Shown one piece after another: positions 24,747 to 33,766 of a stretch of DNA of 41,804 nucleotides. The DNA lies in assembly GCA_019634245.1 (NCBI GenBank), contig JAHQVR010000040.1:1-41804 (forward strand). Direction: 5' to 3'. A model generated the notes under the pieces. That model had not been told where the DNA came from. It worked only from the letters and a program-made list of their open reading frames with translations, and did no database searches. A program made the translations under genes and the position numbers. This DNA comes from Gammaproteobacteria bacterium. Lineage in GTDB: Bacteria > Pseudomonadota > Gammaproteobacteria > Granulosicoccales > Granulosicoccaceae. The stretch's first letter is position 1; each line of letters starts with the position of its first letter.

Positions 24747-24787
24747 ATACGGTAGTCTCAAAAAAAAACGCCGCTTAAAAACCGTAT
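24747..24787 (+). promoter_or_regulatory. Inverted repeat in the livK leader
   Basis: ATACGGT (24747-24753) and ACCGTAT (24781-24787) are perfect 7-bp arms 27 bp apart, with an A-rich loop containing nine consecutive A. The right arm ends 5 nt before the ribosome site of livK. It could be an mRNA stem or an operator. Confidence 0.35.
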
Positions 24788-24804
24788 ATTTGGAGGAAGT
24801 GTCG

Positions 24805-26022
24805 ATGTTTAGAAGCCCGTTGGTCACGTTGCGAAAGTCTATTTCTGTGGCGATTGCCACCATTACCCTCATGCTGACACAGGCTGCAATGGCAGCCGAA
24901 CCGATAAAGGTGGGAGCGATTGCCCCGAAAACCGGACCACTTGCTGGTGGAGCCACCGTTACTCAATGGCCTAATGTTGAATTATGGGCTAAGCAGGTGA
25001 ATGACGCTGGTGGACTCACCGTCGGTGGTGAGCAGCGGCTGATAGAGGTTATCGAATACGATGATAAAACTAACCCTGGAGAACACATAAAACTTGCTCA
25101 GCGATTGGCAGAACAAGACAAAGTGGATTTCGTTGTGGCGCCATACGGCACCGGATTCAACATAGCGGCAGCGCCTATATACGGTCGGTATGGTTATCCA
25201 ATGATTGCTGTGTCTGCGATAACCGACAAGATGGATGAGTTGACGGGCCGCTATCCGAACCTGTTTTTCACACTCGGCACAACAACAGCGTTTATAGAAG
25301 GTGTGATCGAGATACTTAAAGAGCAAAAAGCTGCGGGCAATATTGGTGATACGATCGCTATGGTGAACGTAGCTGATGCCTTTGGAATTGAGCTTGCCGA
25401 TATCGCTCGTGAAAAAATTCCGGAAGCGGGCTTTACTATCGTTTACGACAAGTCCTACCCGCTTGGAACACCGGATTTAAGTCCAGTGATGAAAGGGGCG
25501 AAGGATTCCGGTGCCGATAGCTTTATCGCCTGGTCTTATCCGCCAGACACGTTCGCACTGGCTGAGCAGGCCATTATCGAAAATCTGGATGTGAGCCTTT
25601 ACTATTCTGCAGTAGCGACCAGCTTTCCAGCCTTTTCGGGTGCTTATGGTGGAAAGATAAACAACGTACTAGGTGCAGGCGGCACAAATGTCGACGATGA
25701 GAAAATCGCTGCGTATCGCGAAGCCCACAAAGAAATTACCGGCAAAGTGGCGGATTACTGGGCTTCTGCCAACACCTATGCAGCCTTGCAAATTCTGCAG
25801 CAGGCCATAGAAGGTGCGGATACCCTCGATAGAGAGGTCGTAACGCAATTCATCAAGGACAATTCGTTTGACACAGTGATGGGCACGTTGTCATTTGAGA
25901 ACAATGTAAGTCACACGTTCTGGTCGGTGGGTCAATGGCAGGATGGTGTGTTTCGCGGAGTGAAAGGGAAGAATGTCGATGGTGCGGCGACTGTTCGTCC
26001 TAAATCCGGCTGGGCAGAATAA
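24805..26022 (+). CDS. livK: Branched-chain-amino-acid-type ABC substrate-binding protein (LivK family)
   Basis: A 405-residue periplasmic receptor of the LivK/Peripla_BP_6 family. ATG start with a strong GGAGGAAG site 5 nt upstream. Signal peptide with hydrophobic core ending TQAAMA before AEPIKVGAIAPKTGP, a classical LivK opening. It heads a complete livKHMGF set. At 405 residues it is longer than true leucine-binding proteins (~345). It belongs to the larger subgroup that often binds aromatic acids, amides or other organic acids, which fits the aldehyde dehydrogenase and SDR genes downstream. Confidence 0.93.
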   Translation: MFRSPLVTLRKSISVAIATITLMLTQAAMAAEPIKVGAIAPKTGPLAGGATVTQWPNVELWAKQVNDAGGLTVGGEQRLIEVIEYDDKTNPGEHIKLAQRLAEQDKVDFVVAPYGTGFNIAAAPIYGRYGYPMIAVSAITDKMDELTGRYPNLFFTLGTTTAFIEGVIEILKEQKAAGNIGDTIAMVNVADAFGIELADIAREKIPEAGFTIVYDKSYPLGTPDLSPVMKGAKDSGADSFIAWSYPPDTFALAEQAIIENLDVSLYYSAVATSFPAFSGAYGGKINNVLGAGGTNVDDEKIAAYREAHKEITGKVADYWASANTYAALQILQQAIEGADTLDREVVTQFIKDNSFDTVMGTLSFENNVSHTFWSVGQWQDGVFRGVKGKNVDGAATVRPKSGWAE

Positions 26023-26076
26023 CGTCTTGAACGCATCGAAGCATAGTAGGTCATTAGCATGCTTCTCTAGAAGAAC

Positions 26077-26112
26077 TCTCGCATCCACTTGTTTGCTTAA
26101 TTGGTTGCGAGA
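26077..26112 (+). repeat. Intercistronic hairpin between livK and livH
   Basis: TCTCGCA (26077-26083) and TGCGAGA (26106-26112) are perfect 7-bp arms 22 bp apart within the 125-bp livK-livH spacer. The sequence AGCATGCT nearby is also palindromic. The stem may protect the livK mRNA end or reduce read-through. Confidence 0.4.
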
Positions 26113-26147
26113 ACACGGTTCAACTCGATAATGACGGTAGGCCAGTA

Positions 26148-27011
26148 GTGGATATTCTCATCTCTGGCCTATTGCTCTCTGGTACCTATGCCTTAGTGGC
26201 CATGGGTTTGAATCTGCAATATGGCGTTGCCAGAATCATGAACCTAGCAAATGGTGAAGTACTGGTTCTCGGTGCTTTATCAGCATTCTGGTTGTTTACG
26301 ACAAGCCAGTTAAGTCCTTTGCTGACGCTGCTACTGGTCGCCCCGATCTCGTTTGTTGGCAATTGGTTGATCTATCGTTTTTTACTGACACCATTAGTGA
26401 AACGGGCAAAGTCTGAGGGGCAGCTTGAGGTGGATGCCATCCTTGCTACCTTTGGAATGTCCTTCATAATTATTGGCATCATGGTCTCGATTGAAGGTGG
26501 TTACTTTGCGTATACTTATTTGTCGGAGTCCATTCAAGTGTTGGGTTCGACCACCTCGTTAAACCGTCTCGTCGCATTTATCATCGCGGTTGGAATTGGT
26601 GCTGCGTTATATCTGTGGCTTAACCACAGCAGAAGTGGTGTCGCGGTGCGTGCGGTTGCCGTTTCCACCGAAGCGTCTGGGCTAGTGGGTATTAATGTTC
26701 CTAGAGTATCGGCATTCGCCTTTGCGTTGGGAGGTGCGATTACCGCGGTGGGTGGTGTATTGATATCTACCTTCATTGTGTTAGACGCCTCTTTCGGCGT
26801 AGTGTTTACTCTCAAGGCACTCATCATCGTAATCATGGGGGGCGTGGGAGATATTCGTGGTGCGATAGTGGCCGCGGTTATTCTCGGTCTAGTCGAAACG
26901 GCTGTGGCGACTTTAATTGACCCTGGTTTAACGCTTGTGTCGGCCTACTTTATTTTTCTGCTGGTGCTGTTGTTTCGTCCTCAGGGAATTTTCGGAAGGC
27001 GCGCGACATGA
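26148..27011 (+). CDS. livH: Liv-type ABC transporter permease LivH
   Basis: A 287-residue inner-membrane permease with about eight hydrophobic segments. It opens with MDILISGLLLSGTYALVAMGLNL, typical of LivH, and has the conserved RIMNLANGE segment. GTG start with a modest AGG site. The stop overlaps livM by 4 bp (ATGA). It forms the channel with LivM and receives substrate from the binding protein at 24805-26022. Confidence 0.95.
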   Translation: MDILISGLLLSGTYALVAMGLNLQYGVARIMNLANGEVLVLGALSAFWLFTTSQLSPLLTLLLVAPISFVGNWLIYRFLLTPLVKRAKSEGQLEVDAILATFGMSFIIIGIMVSIEGGYFAYTYLSESIQVLGSTTSLNRLVAFIIAVGIGAALYLWLNHSRSGVAVRAVAVSTEASGLVGINVPRVSAFAFALGGAITAVGGVLISTFIVLDASFGVVFTLKALIIVIMGGVGDIRGAIVAAVILGLVETAVATLIDPGLTLVSAYFIFLLVLLFRPQGIFGRRAT

Positions 27012-27940
27012 AGCCCTCTGGTTGGAATGAGCTGATCATAGCGGCCATTCTTGTGTGCCTGGCTGCGTTTATACCGTTTATGGTTAATGGCTATTGGTTA
27101 TCCATTGCCGTAACCGGCATGATGTACATTGCGCTTGCCACATCGTGGGCGCTTTTCTCGGGTCCCACCCATTACATCTCCTTAGCTACGGGTGCTTTTT
27201 TTGGAGTGGGTGGTTATCTAGTGGGCACTGGTATGAGTGATTACCAACTGTCGTTTTGGTTGATGTTGGGGATCGCACCATTGGTCGGAGCTGTTCTGGC
27301 TGCGTTGATTGGGGCAGCAACGCTGCGATTGAGTGGCGTCTACTTTGTCATTTTCACCCTCGGTTTGGCTGAGATGATTCGTAACCTTGTGTCTTGGGTG
27401 CAGAATAATTTCCTGGGAAGCCGCGGACTCTACGTACTCACTGATTTTCGAGACCAGCATCTGTATTGGATGTTACTGGTGGTGGCTTCAGTGATTTTTT
27501 TGTTGGGTTGGATAGTGAATCGTTCGCGTATTGGGTTTGCGCTTAGAATCATTGGTGGTGATGAAACTGTTGCCAAACACGTTGGGATCAACACGGCGTG
27601 GGCAAAAGTGGTTTTATTCACCACCACCGGATTTTTTGCCGCGTTGGTTGGCGCCATCATCGCGCCGCGCTGGAGCTATATTGAACCCAATCAAATCTTT
27701 TCTCCACAGTTGTCTTTTTTGGTAGTCATTATGGCGCTACTGGGTGGTTCTGGTCGTTTGTGGGGGCCCTTGGTCGGTGTTATTCCGTTTACGATTCTGT
27801 GGGAATGGGTCACGGTACAGTTTCCTAATCAGTCCACACTGTTTCTCGGTTTAGCGTTTCTACTCATTGTCTATGCACTTCCCAAGGGTGTAGTCGGTCG
27901 CATCGAGCAACTGCACCAACGCATGCGAACGTCAGCATGA
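27008..27940 (+). CDS. livM: Liv-type ABC transporter permease LivM
   Basis: A 310-residue permease of the LivM family with roughly nine hydrophobic segments. A LivM-typical stretch is HYISLATGAFFGVGGY, and the cytoplasmic loop containing RSRIGFALRIIGGDETVAKHVGI carries the coupling region. ATG start with GGAAGG 6 nt upstream. Overlaps livH and livG by 4 bp each, so the genes are translationally coupled. Confidence 0.95.
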   Translation: MKPSGWNELIIAAILVCLAAFIPFMVNGYWLSIAVTGMMYIALATSWALFSGPTHYISLATGAFFGVGGYLVGTGMSDYQLSFWLMLGIAPLVGAVLAALIGAATLRLSGVYFVIFTLGLAEMIRNLVSWVQNNFLGSRGLYVLTDFRDQHLYWMLLVVASVIFLLGWIVNRSRIGFALRIIGGDETVAKHVGINTAWAKVVLFTTTGFFAALVGAIIAPRWSYIEPNQIFSPQLSFLVVIMALLGGSGRLWGPLVGVIPFTILWEWVTVQFPNQSTLFLGLAFLLIVYALPKGVVGRIEQLHQRMRTSA

Positions 27941-28671
27941 ACGCTTCTACCGTTCTGTCCGTGAGTAACCTTAGCAAGCGTTTCGGTGGACTGACCGCGG
28001 TAAACAACGTGTCGTTTGATATTGGCTCGCACGAGATGGTCGGGATAATTGGTCCTAATGGATCAGGTAAGTCCACCTTGTTGAATTTGATTTCGGGTGC
28101 ATTGAGCCCAACGGCGGGCAGAATCCATTTGAAGGGCCGTCCTATTACCGATAAACCAGCTCAGTTTATTGCTCGTGCCGGTGTTGGCCGTACCTTCCAG
28201 TTGGTCAAGTTGCTGCCCGGGTTGAGCGTTCTGGAGAACGTTATGGCCGGTGCAGTCTTCGGATTTCGTCGGCGCTGGGGACATGAGGCTGAAGATTTCG
28301 CGCACGACATGCTGAGCCGAGTTGGCTTGGAAGGGCATGCTCATGCACCAGTGTCGAGTCTGACGTACATTGACCAAAAACGCTTGGAACTTGCCCGAGT
28401 GTTGGCAGGAGAGCCTCAGATCCTGTTGCTTGACGAATGGCTTGCAGGTTTAAACCCCACTGAGCTGGAAACCGGTGTCGCTCTTATACATGAGCTTCGT
28501 GATGAAGGTCGAACTGTGGTCATTGTTGAGCATGTCATGGATGCTATACGCTCCCTGTGTGATCGATGTGTCGTTATGGCATCGGGAGATAAAATTGCCG
28601 AAGGGAATACCGCTGAGGTGCTATCTGATCCTTCCGTAATCCGTGCTTATCTTGGTGACGATGATGCTTGA
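27937..28671 (+). CDS. livG: Liv-type ABC ATPase LivG, with atypical signature motif
   Basis: A 244-residue ATPase. Walker A is GPNGSGKST. Where most LivG proteins read LSYGQQRRLEIARAL and DEP, this one reads LTYIDQKRLELARVL and LLLDEWLAG. The ABC signature glycines are missing and the residue after the Walker B Glu is Trp. The rest, including the LNPTE D-loop and IVEHVMD H-loop His, is normal. It pairs with LivF, whose motifs are canonical, so the two ATP sites of the dimer may not be equivalent. Overlaps livM by 4 bp and livF by 8 bp. Confidence 0.93.
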   Translation: MNASTVLSVSNLSKRFGGLTAVNNVSFDIGSHEMVGIIGPNGSGKSTLLNLISGALSPTAGRIHLKGRPITDKPAQFIARAGVGRTFQLVKLLPGLSVLENVMAGAVFGFRRRWGHEAEDFAHDMLSRVGLEGHAHAPVSSLTYIDQKRLELARVLAGEPQILLLDEWLAGLNPTELETGVALIHELRDEGRTVVIVEHVMDAIRSLCDRCVVMASGDKIAEGNTAEVLSDPSVIRAYLGDDDA

Positions 28672-29914
28672 AGTTCGTGGATTAAGCGCAGCGTACGGTT
28701 CTCACCCTGCATTGCAGGACGTGTCACTAACCGTAAATCGGGGAGAAATCGTTGTTATTCTCGGTGCTAACGGAGCAGGGAAGTCAACCTTATTGCGCGC
28801 CATCGCAGGGGTCTGCGAAGGAAGTGTTAGTGGTGATGTCTTGTTGTCTGGACAATCGATTGTCGGTTTAAGCTCTGATGCCATAGTGGAGCAAGGGTTA
28901 GCGTTGGTGCCGGAAGGGCGCGGCATATTCGGTGATTTGTCGGTTAAGGAGAATCTACTGCTAGGCGCCTACTCGCAACGAGCACGAAGTTCGGAAGCGG
29001 AAAATCTTGAGCGCATCCTGCGATTGTTTCCCCAACTTGTTGAGCGCCAAAAGCAGATTGCTCGCACCATGTCCGGTGGAGAGCAGCAAATGGTGGCTGT
29101 GGGCAGGGCGATGATGTCTGCGCCACAAATTCTGATGCTAGACGAACCCTCGCTGGGGTTATCGCCGTTACTATGTAAGGAATTGTTCAGAACATTAAAG
29201 CAGATAAAAACACTGAATATCGGTGTGTTGTTGGTTGAGCAAAATGCCAGGCAAAGTCTGGCCATTGCTGATCGAGGTTACTTACTAGAAAACACTCGAA
29301 TCAGTCGCCAAGAGAGCGCTTCGAATCTAGCGAACGATCCGGCAGTACAGCAGGCTTACCTAGGGGGTGGTGCTGCCTCAACTCAGAGTCGATTATCCCC
29401 ATCAGTGTTGCCGTCCATCACAGACTCTGCATCCCGAAATGCCAGTGGTGTCTCTAGCGTACAGTTCACACCGGCGATGGGTGAAATACGACGAAGTGCC
29501 GATCAACAGATCGGTGGCTCTATCGAAGAGATCGTATCACGCGCAGCGCAAACCTCAAAGGTAGCGCATGGGAACACAGAATCCGACACCGCTGGTGTCG
29601 GCGTGAATACATCGACAGTATCTGCGTCACGCTATAACGTAAAAGCCGTAACCTCTCGTTCCGAGGTAGAGAAAGTGGTACGTGACCTGGAGCAGGCGGC
29701 CAAGCAAGCACGCAAGCGTGCAGGAGCACTTAAAGACTCCAGCTTCGCGCCCACAAATAATTCGATGAATTCGAATACACGGAATGGTCTTACTAAGCAA
29801 GAAAACAACAACGGTGCCGTAGAACAGACTGCGCCGCCAGTCATCGAAGTATATAAGCGGCCACGAGTTGAAGTGTACCGCAGGCGCCCGTCGGGCGAAA
29901 TTGAACGTAATTAG
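28664..29914 (+). CDS. livF: Liv-type ABC ATPase LivF with a long C-terminal extension
   Basis: The first ~236 residues are a normal LivF ATPase: Walker A GANGAGKST (34-42), signature MSGGEQQ (136-142), Walker B LMLDEP (157-162), H-loop region LLVEQN. LivF normally ends here, but this protein goes on to 416 residues. The extra ~180 residues are rich in Ser, Asn and Thr, contain one probable amphipathic helix (SEVEKVVRDLEQAAKQARKR), and end with two near-repeats, IEVYKRPR and VEVYRRRP. The frame is continuous to a single stop, so this is not a sequencing join with the next gene. Start taken as ATG 28664; ATG 28661 is equally possible. Confidence 0.93.
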   Translation: MLEVRGLSAAYGSHPALQDVSLTVNRGEIVVILGANGAGKSTLLRAIAGVCEGSVSGDVLLSGQSIVGLSSDAIVEQGLALVPEGRGIFGDLSVKENLLLGAYSQRARSSEAENLERILRLFPQLVERQKQIARTMSGGEQQMVAVGRAMMSAPQILMLDEPSLGLSPLLCKELFRTLKQIKTLNIGVLLVEQNARQSLAIADRGYLLENTRISRQESASNLANDPAVQQAYLGGGAASTQSRLSPSVLPSITDSASRNASGVSSVQFTPAMGEIRRSADQQIGGSIEEIVSRAAQTSKVAHGNTESDTAGVGVNTSTVSASRYNVKAVTSRSEVEKVVRDLEQAAKQARKRAGALKDSSFAPTNNSMNSNTRNGLTKQENNNGAVEQTAPPVIEVYKRPRVEVYRRRPSGEIERN

Positions 29915-29927
29915 AGGCTATCGAGAT

Positions 29928-31403
29928 ATGCTTGATAAAGTCATCAACGGTCCTACCCTGAAAGGAATGTATATAAACGGGCAATGGATTAGCACACCGA
30001 ACCAGTTCGACGATCTAAACCCTTCCGACGGTACTCTATGGACCAAGGTGCCGGACGGTGGCGCGGCCGAAACTCGTGCCGCTATTGATGCTGCAAACAA
30101 TGCTTTTCCAGCGTGGTCGTCGCTTCCCTTCCAACAACGTGCCAGTATGATGTTGAAGTGTGCCGAAGTGTTTGAAAAACGTGGCCCGGATTTTATTGCA
30201 GCCGCGCAGTTTGAAGGCGGTGGTTGGTATGGCAAGGGCGCTTATGAAGTCAAGAATATTCCCGAGTTTTTCCGAACGGCTGCAGCTATGTGTTATGCGC
30301 CGGTTGGCGAGGTATTACCTTCGTTCAGTGGCAAACATTCCACCGCAATGCGTGTGCCGATGGGTGTGATTGGAGTTATTTCACCATGGAACTTCCCTGG
30401 CATTCTGGCAACTCGACAATTTGCTTTTCCATTGGCTGCGGGTAACTGCATTATTTTGAAACCCTCCGAAGAAACACCTTATATGGGTGGGTTGATTTTC
30501 GCCGAAGTCATGGAAGAGGCAGGTATACCTCCGGGTGTTTTTAATGTGATCACCTCTTCGCGTTCACGTGTGGCTGAAATGGGTGATGAACTGGTTGATA
30601 ACCCATTGGTTAAAGGAATTGCATTCACCGGTTCCACCGCCGTGGGGCGACGGATTGCTGCCAAGTGCGGTGCGCACCTGAAAAAGTGTTGCATTGAACT
30701 AGGCGGTAAAGACAGTCTGATCGTATTGCAGGATGCAGATATGGAGCGCGCAACCTCTGCAGCGTCCTTTGGGGCCTTCATGCACCAAGGGCAAGTGTGC
30801 ATGAGTGTGGAAAAAGTGTTGGTGCATAACAATGTTTACGATGAATTTATGCACGGTTTTGTCGCCCGCGCATCCAAGCTTAAAACGGGTCATGTCAGTG
30901 ACAAAAATAATGTGATTGGCCCCTTGATCAATGATAAACAAGCAGCACACGTAAAGTCTCAATTGGAAGATGCAGCAGCAAAGGGGGCGCAAATCGTTCT
31001 CGGAGGTGGCGTCGATGGCCGGTTCGTGGAGCCGACGATTGTCACCAATGTCTCCCCTGATATGGACATCTGGAGAAACGAAACGTTTGGACCAGTGGCT
31101 GTGGTAGCGCCGTTTACTACCGATGCTGAGGCTATCGCCATGAACAACGATACAGAATACGGATTAAGCTCAGGAATTATTAGCAAGAACGAAGCCCGGG
31201 CACTGGACATGGCAAAACAGTTGGAGACCGGTATGTGCCACATTAACTGTGCTCCGATCAATGATGAGCCGCACGCACCGTTCGGTGGTAGCAAAGCCAG
31301 TGGTTTGGGTCGATATGGCGGTCGTTGGTCGCTTGAGAGTTTTTCAGAAACGCGGTGGATAACGCTGGATCGTGGTGGCAAGCAATTCCCACCGGTGTTC
31401 TGA
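29928..31403 (+). CDS. NAD(P)-dependent aldehyde dehydrogenase
   Basis: A 491-residue aldehyde dehydrogenase. The oxyanion Asn155 is in SPWNFPG, the general base Glu257 in ELGGKDS, and the catalytic Cys291 in HQGQVCMS. The nucleotide-binding FTGSTAVGRRIA lies before them. Start at 29928 (ATG) is 13 bp after the livF stop with an AGAGG upstream; longer in-frame starts would lie within livF. The sequence is nearest in style to benzaldehyde/vanillin-type enzymes, which fits a Liv-type importer for an aromatic compound, but the substrate is inference. Confidence 0.93.
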   Translation: MLDKVINGPTLKGMYINGQWISTPNQFDDLNPSDGTLWTKVPDGGAAETRAAIDAANNAFPAWSSLPFQQRASMMLKCAEVFEKRGPDFIAAAQFEGGGWYGKGAYEVKNIPEFFRTAAAMCYAPVGEVLPSFSGKHSTAMRVPMGVIGVISPWNFPGILATRQFAFPLAAGNCIILKPSEETPYMGGLIFAEVMEEAGIPPGVFNVITSSRSRVAEMGDELVDNPLVKGIAFTGSTAVGRRIAAKCGAHLKKCCIELGGKDSLIVLQDADMERATSAASFGAFMHQGQVCMSVEKVLVHNNVYDEFMHGFVARASKLKTGHVSDKNNVIGPLINDKQAAHVKSQLEDAAAKGAQIVLGGGVDGRFVEPTIVTNVSPDMDIWRNETFGPVAVVAPFTTDAEAIAMNNDTEYGLSSGIISKNEARALDMAKQLETGMCHINCAPINDEPHAPFGGSKASGLGRYGGRWSLESFSETRWITLDRGGKQFPPVF

Positions 31404-31429
31404 GCCCTTGCTTTTTAAGTGAAAAATGT

Positions 31430-32227
31430 ATGCATGATTTACTGAAAAATAAGCGGATTATAGTCACTGGCTCGAGTTCGGGTATTGGGTATGAAACTGC
31501 TAAATACCTGACTGAGCAGGGTGCAGAAGTTCTAGGTGTAGACATGAACAAGAACTTTGATCATGTTGAGGAGTTCTATCGCGCTGACCTAAGTGACAAA
31601 CGAACCGTTGAAGCACTGATAGATGTTCTTCCCGAGGGTATTGATGGATTGGTTAATAATGCAGGCTTACCTCCCACACGACCTGCGGAGAAGCTACTGG
31701 CAGTTAACCTCGTGGCACTTAAATACTTGACCGAATTACTGATACCAAAATTATCCGATGGAGCCAGTATCGTTAATGTGGCGTCGCTGGCAGGTTTTGG
31801 CTGGGCGGAATCGGTCGATGCCATCAATGCATCGAAAAATTTGGATTTTGATCAGATTCCGGCTTTTATGGAACAGTGGAACATCAATAACGAGGGCGGT
31901 CGCTCCTATTTTTTTACCAAGGAGGCATTGGTAGCTTGGACTATAGAGAACCGTTGGACTTGGCGCGACCGGGGTATCCGTATTAATGCTGTCAGCCCCG
32001 GCCCTGTGGCTACTCCTATTCTTGGAGACTTTCTCGAAACTCTTGGAGCTAGGGCTGCAGAAGATCGCAAAATAATGGACAGACCGGGTGAGGCCACTGA
32101 CATTGCTCCGGTAATAGCGTTTTTGTTATCCGATATGACGACTTGGATTCGTGGTACGAACATACCGACGGATGGGGGAATGTCATCAAACATACTTTGT
32201 AATAAGCATGGCTTGTCAGGAGGGTGA
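31430..32227 (+). CDS. Short-chain dehydrogenase/reductase
   Basis: A 265-residue classical SDR. Cofactor motif TGSSSGIG (13-20), NNAG at 76-79, catalytic Ser119 (NVASLAG), Tyr160 and Lys164 (YFFTK). An extended insert between Ser and Tyr (about 25 residues) recalls bacterial 3-alpha-hydroxysteroid dehydrogenase/carbonyl reductase. The ATG at 31430 is 26 bp after the aldehyde dehydrogenase stop; an earlier in-frame start would overlap that gene. Likely oxidises an alcohol to the aldehyde used by the preceding enzyme, or the reverse. Confidence 0.9.
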   Translation: MHDLLKNKRIIVTGSSSGIGYETAKYLTEQGAEVLGVDMNKNFDHVEEFYRADLSDKRTVEALIDVLPEGIDGLVNNAGLPPTRPAEKLLAVNLVALKYLTELLIPKLSDGASIVNVASLAGFGWAESVDAINASKNLDFDQIPAFMEQWNINNEGGRSYFFTKEALVAWTIENRWTWRDRGIRINAVSPGPVATPILGDFLETLGARAAEDRKIMDRPGEATDIAPVIAFLLSDMTTWIRGTNIPTDGGMSSNILCNKHGLSGG

Positions 32228-32230
32228 TCG

Positions 32231-33766
32231 ATGGGCGTGATGGGTTGGATTATTCTAGGGTTGGTAGTTGTTGCAATTGCCATTGTCTTAATTGCTTGGT
32301 TCTTTGAACGAAGCACCAACGAGGTGGCTTTGTTGCGAACGGGAATGGGTGGCCGGCGTGTTGCCCTTGATAGTGGCGTGCTCGCTATTCCCTATTTTCA
32401 TCAAATCAGTCGCATCAATATGCAAACGCTACGACTGGATGTTCAGTGTACTAGCGAGTCTTCTCTGATAACGCAAGATAAACTTCGAGTGGATGTCGGC
32501 GCTGAATTTAATATCTCTGTTATGCCAGATTCTGACTCGATTATTCGAGCCTCACAGACACTGGGTAAACGCACTTTTCAGCAAGAAGAATTGAGAGCAC
32601 TTATCGGTGGTATGTTGATCGATGCCTTACGTTCGGTTGCTGCCAGAATGGGCATGGATGAGCTGCACGAAAACAGAGTGAAGTTTGTGTCTGATGTACG
32701 TGAACTATTAAACGAACCCCTGCACCGTTATGGCCTGCAGCTCAACTCGGTGTCGTTGACTGCCCTTGATCAAACGTCGTTTTCAGCACTGGATGAAAAC
32801 AATGCATTCAATGCAGTCGGTATGCGAAAGTTGGCTGAAGTGGTCGCGAAATCCAAAAAAGAACGTGCTGAAATCGATGCGAATAGCGAAGTCTCGGTGC
32901 GCAAAGCTGCGATGGAGGCGTCGCGCCAACGGCTTGAGATTGAACTGGAGGAGCGTCGTGCTGAGATTGTGCAAGAGCAGGAGATACAAACGTTAGCTGC
33001 GGCTCAACTAGCTGAAGTGGCTCAAAGAAAAGCACAAAGTGAAATGTCGGCTACTCAAGCCCGTATCGATATGGAAGGTAGCATTGAAAGAGCAGAAATT
33101 GAACGCCAGCAAGCGCTTGAACTAGTGGAGCAGCAGCGCAACATTACGATAGCCGCCAAAGTCCAAGAAGAGAGCCGAGCCCAGGCTGATGCCGACTTTG
33201 CACGCGCTGAAGCAACCAAAGCAGCCGAGACGGTAACAACAGCGAAGGCAGTGGCCGAAGCTCAACGTCGCGCCGAGCTTGCTCGAATTAGTGCGGAAGC
33301 AGAAGCTAGTGCAAAGGCTGCTCGTGAGAAGATCGATGCTGAAGCGCAGCGTGATACAGCTAAAGATAAAGCAGATGCCATACGTGAAGTTGCTGAAGCC
33401 CAGAAAATGGCAAAGATCAGTGAAGCCGAAGCACACCGAGCCCATATAGAGGCTGAGAATGTGCGTTCTGAGAGCCAAGTGTCCATGGAATTGGAACTAT
33501 CTCGTTTGGAGGCATTGCCTAAGATTGTTAGCGAGATGGTTAAACCTGCCGAAAAAATAAAATCCATAAACATCAATCAATTGTCAGGTTTTGGCTCCGG
33601 CAACGGCACTGCGGAAGGAAAAGACAAACCCGTGGTGAACCAAGCCCTTGATTCGATTCTGGATATGGCTGTACAACTGCCAGCTATGAAAAAAATCGGT
33701 GAGCAGGTGGGTGTAAACCTAGAGGAAGGTATAAGTGGCGTGACCAAAGATAAACGTTCTGACTAA
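32231..33766 (+). CDS. Flotillin/SPFH-domain membrane protein (YqiK-like)
   Basis: A 511-residue protein. One N-terminal membrane segment (about 5-27) is followed by an SPFH/band-7 domain to about residue 200. A long charged coiled coil rich in Ala and Glu (about 205-430) follows, then a C-terminal region that has a glycine-rich stretch. Such proteins form large membrane-associated oligomers and organise membrane microdomains. A near-perfect AGGAGG site lies 7 nt before the ATG and only 3 bp separate it from the SDR stop, so it is strongly expressed as part of this operon. YqiK-type genes more often sit beside an NfeD-like yqiJ partner; none is visible here. Its place behind transporter and enzyme genes is unusual. 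Confidence 0.9.
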   Translation: MGVMGWIILGLVVVAIAIVLIAWFFERSTNEVALLRTGMGGRRVALDSGVLAIPYFHQISRINMQTLRLDVQCTSESSLITQDKLRVDVGAEFNISVMPDSDSIIRASQTLGKRTFQQEELRALIGGMLIDALRSVAARMGMDELHENRVKFVSDVRELLNEPLHRYGLQLNSVSLTALDQTSFSALDENNAFNAVGMRKLAEVVAKSKKERAEIDANSEVSVRKAAMEASRQRLEIELEERRAEIVQEQEIQTLAAAQLAEVAQRKAQSEMSATQARIDMEGSIERAEIERQQALELVEQQRNITIAAKVQEESRAQADADFARAEATKAAETVTTAKAVAEAQRRAELARISAEAEASAKAAREKIDAEAQRDTAKDKADAIREVAEAQKMAKISEAEAHRAHIEAENVRSESQVSMELELSRLEALPKIVSEMVKPAEKIKSININQLSGFGSGNGTAEGKDKPVVNQALDSILDMAVQLPAMKKIGEQVGVNLEEGISGVTKDKRSD

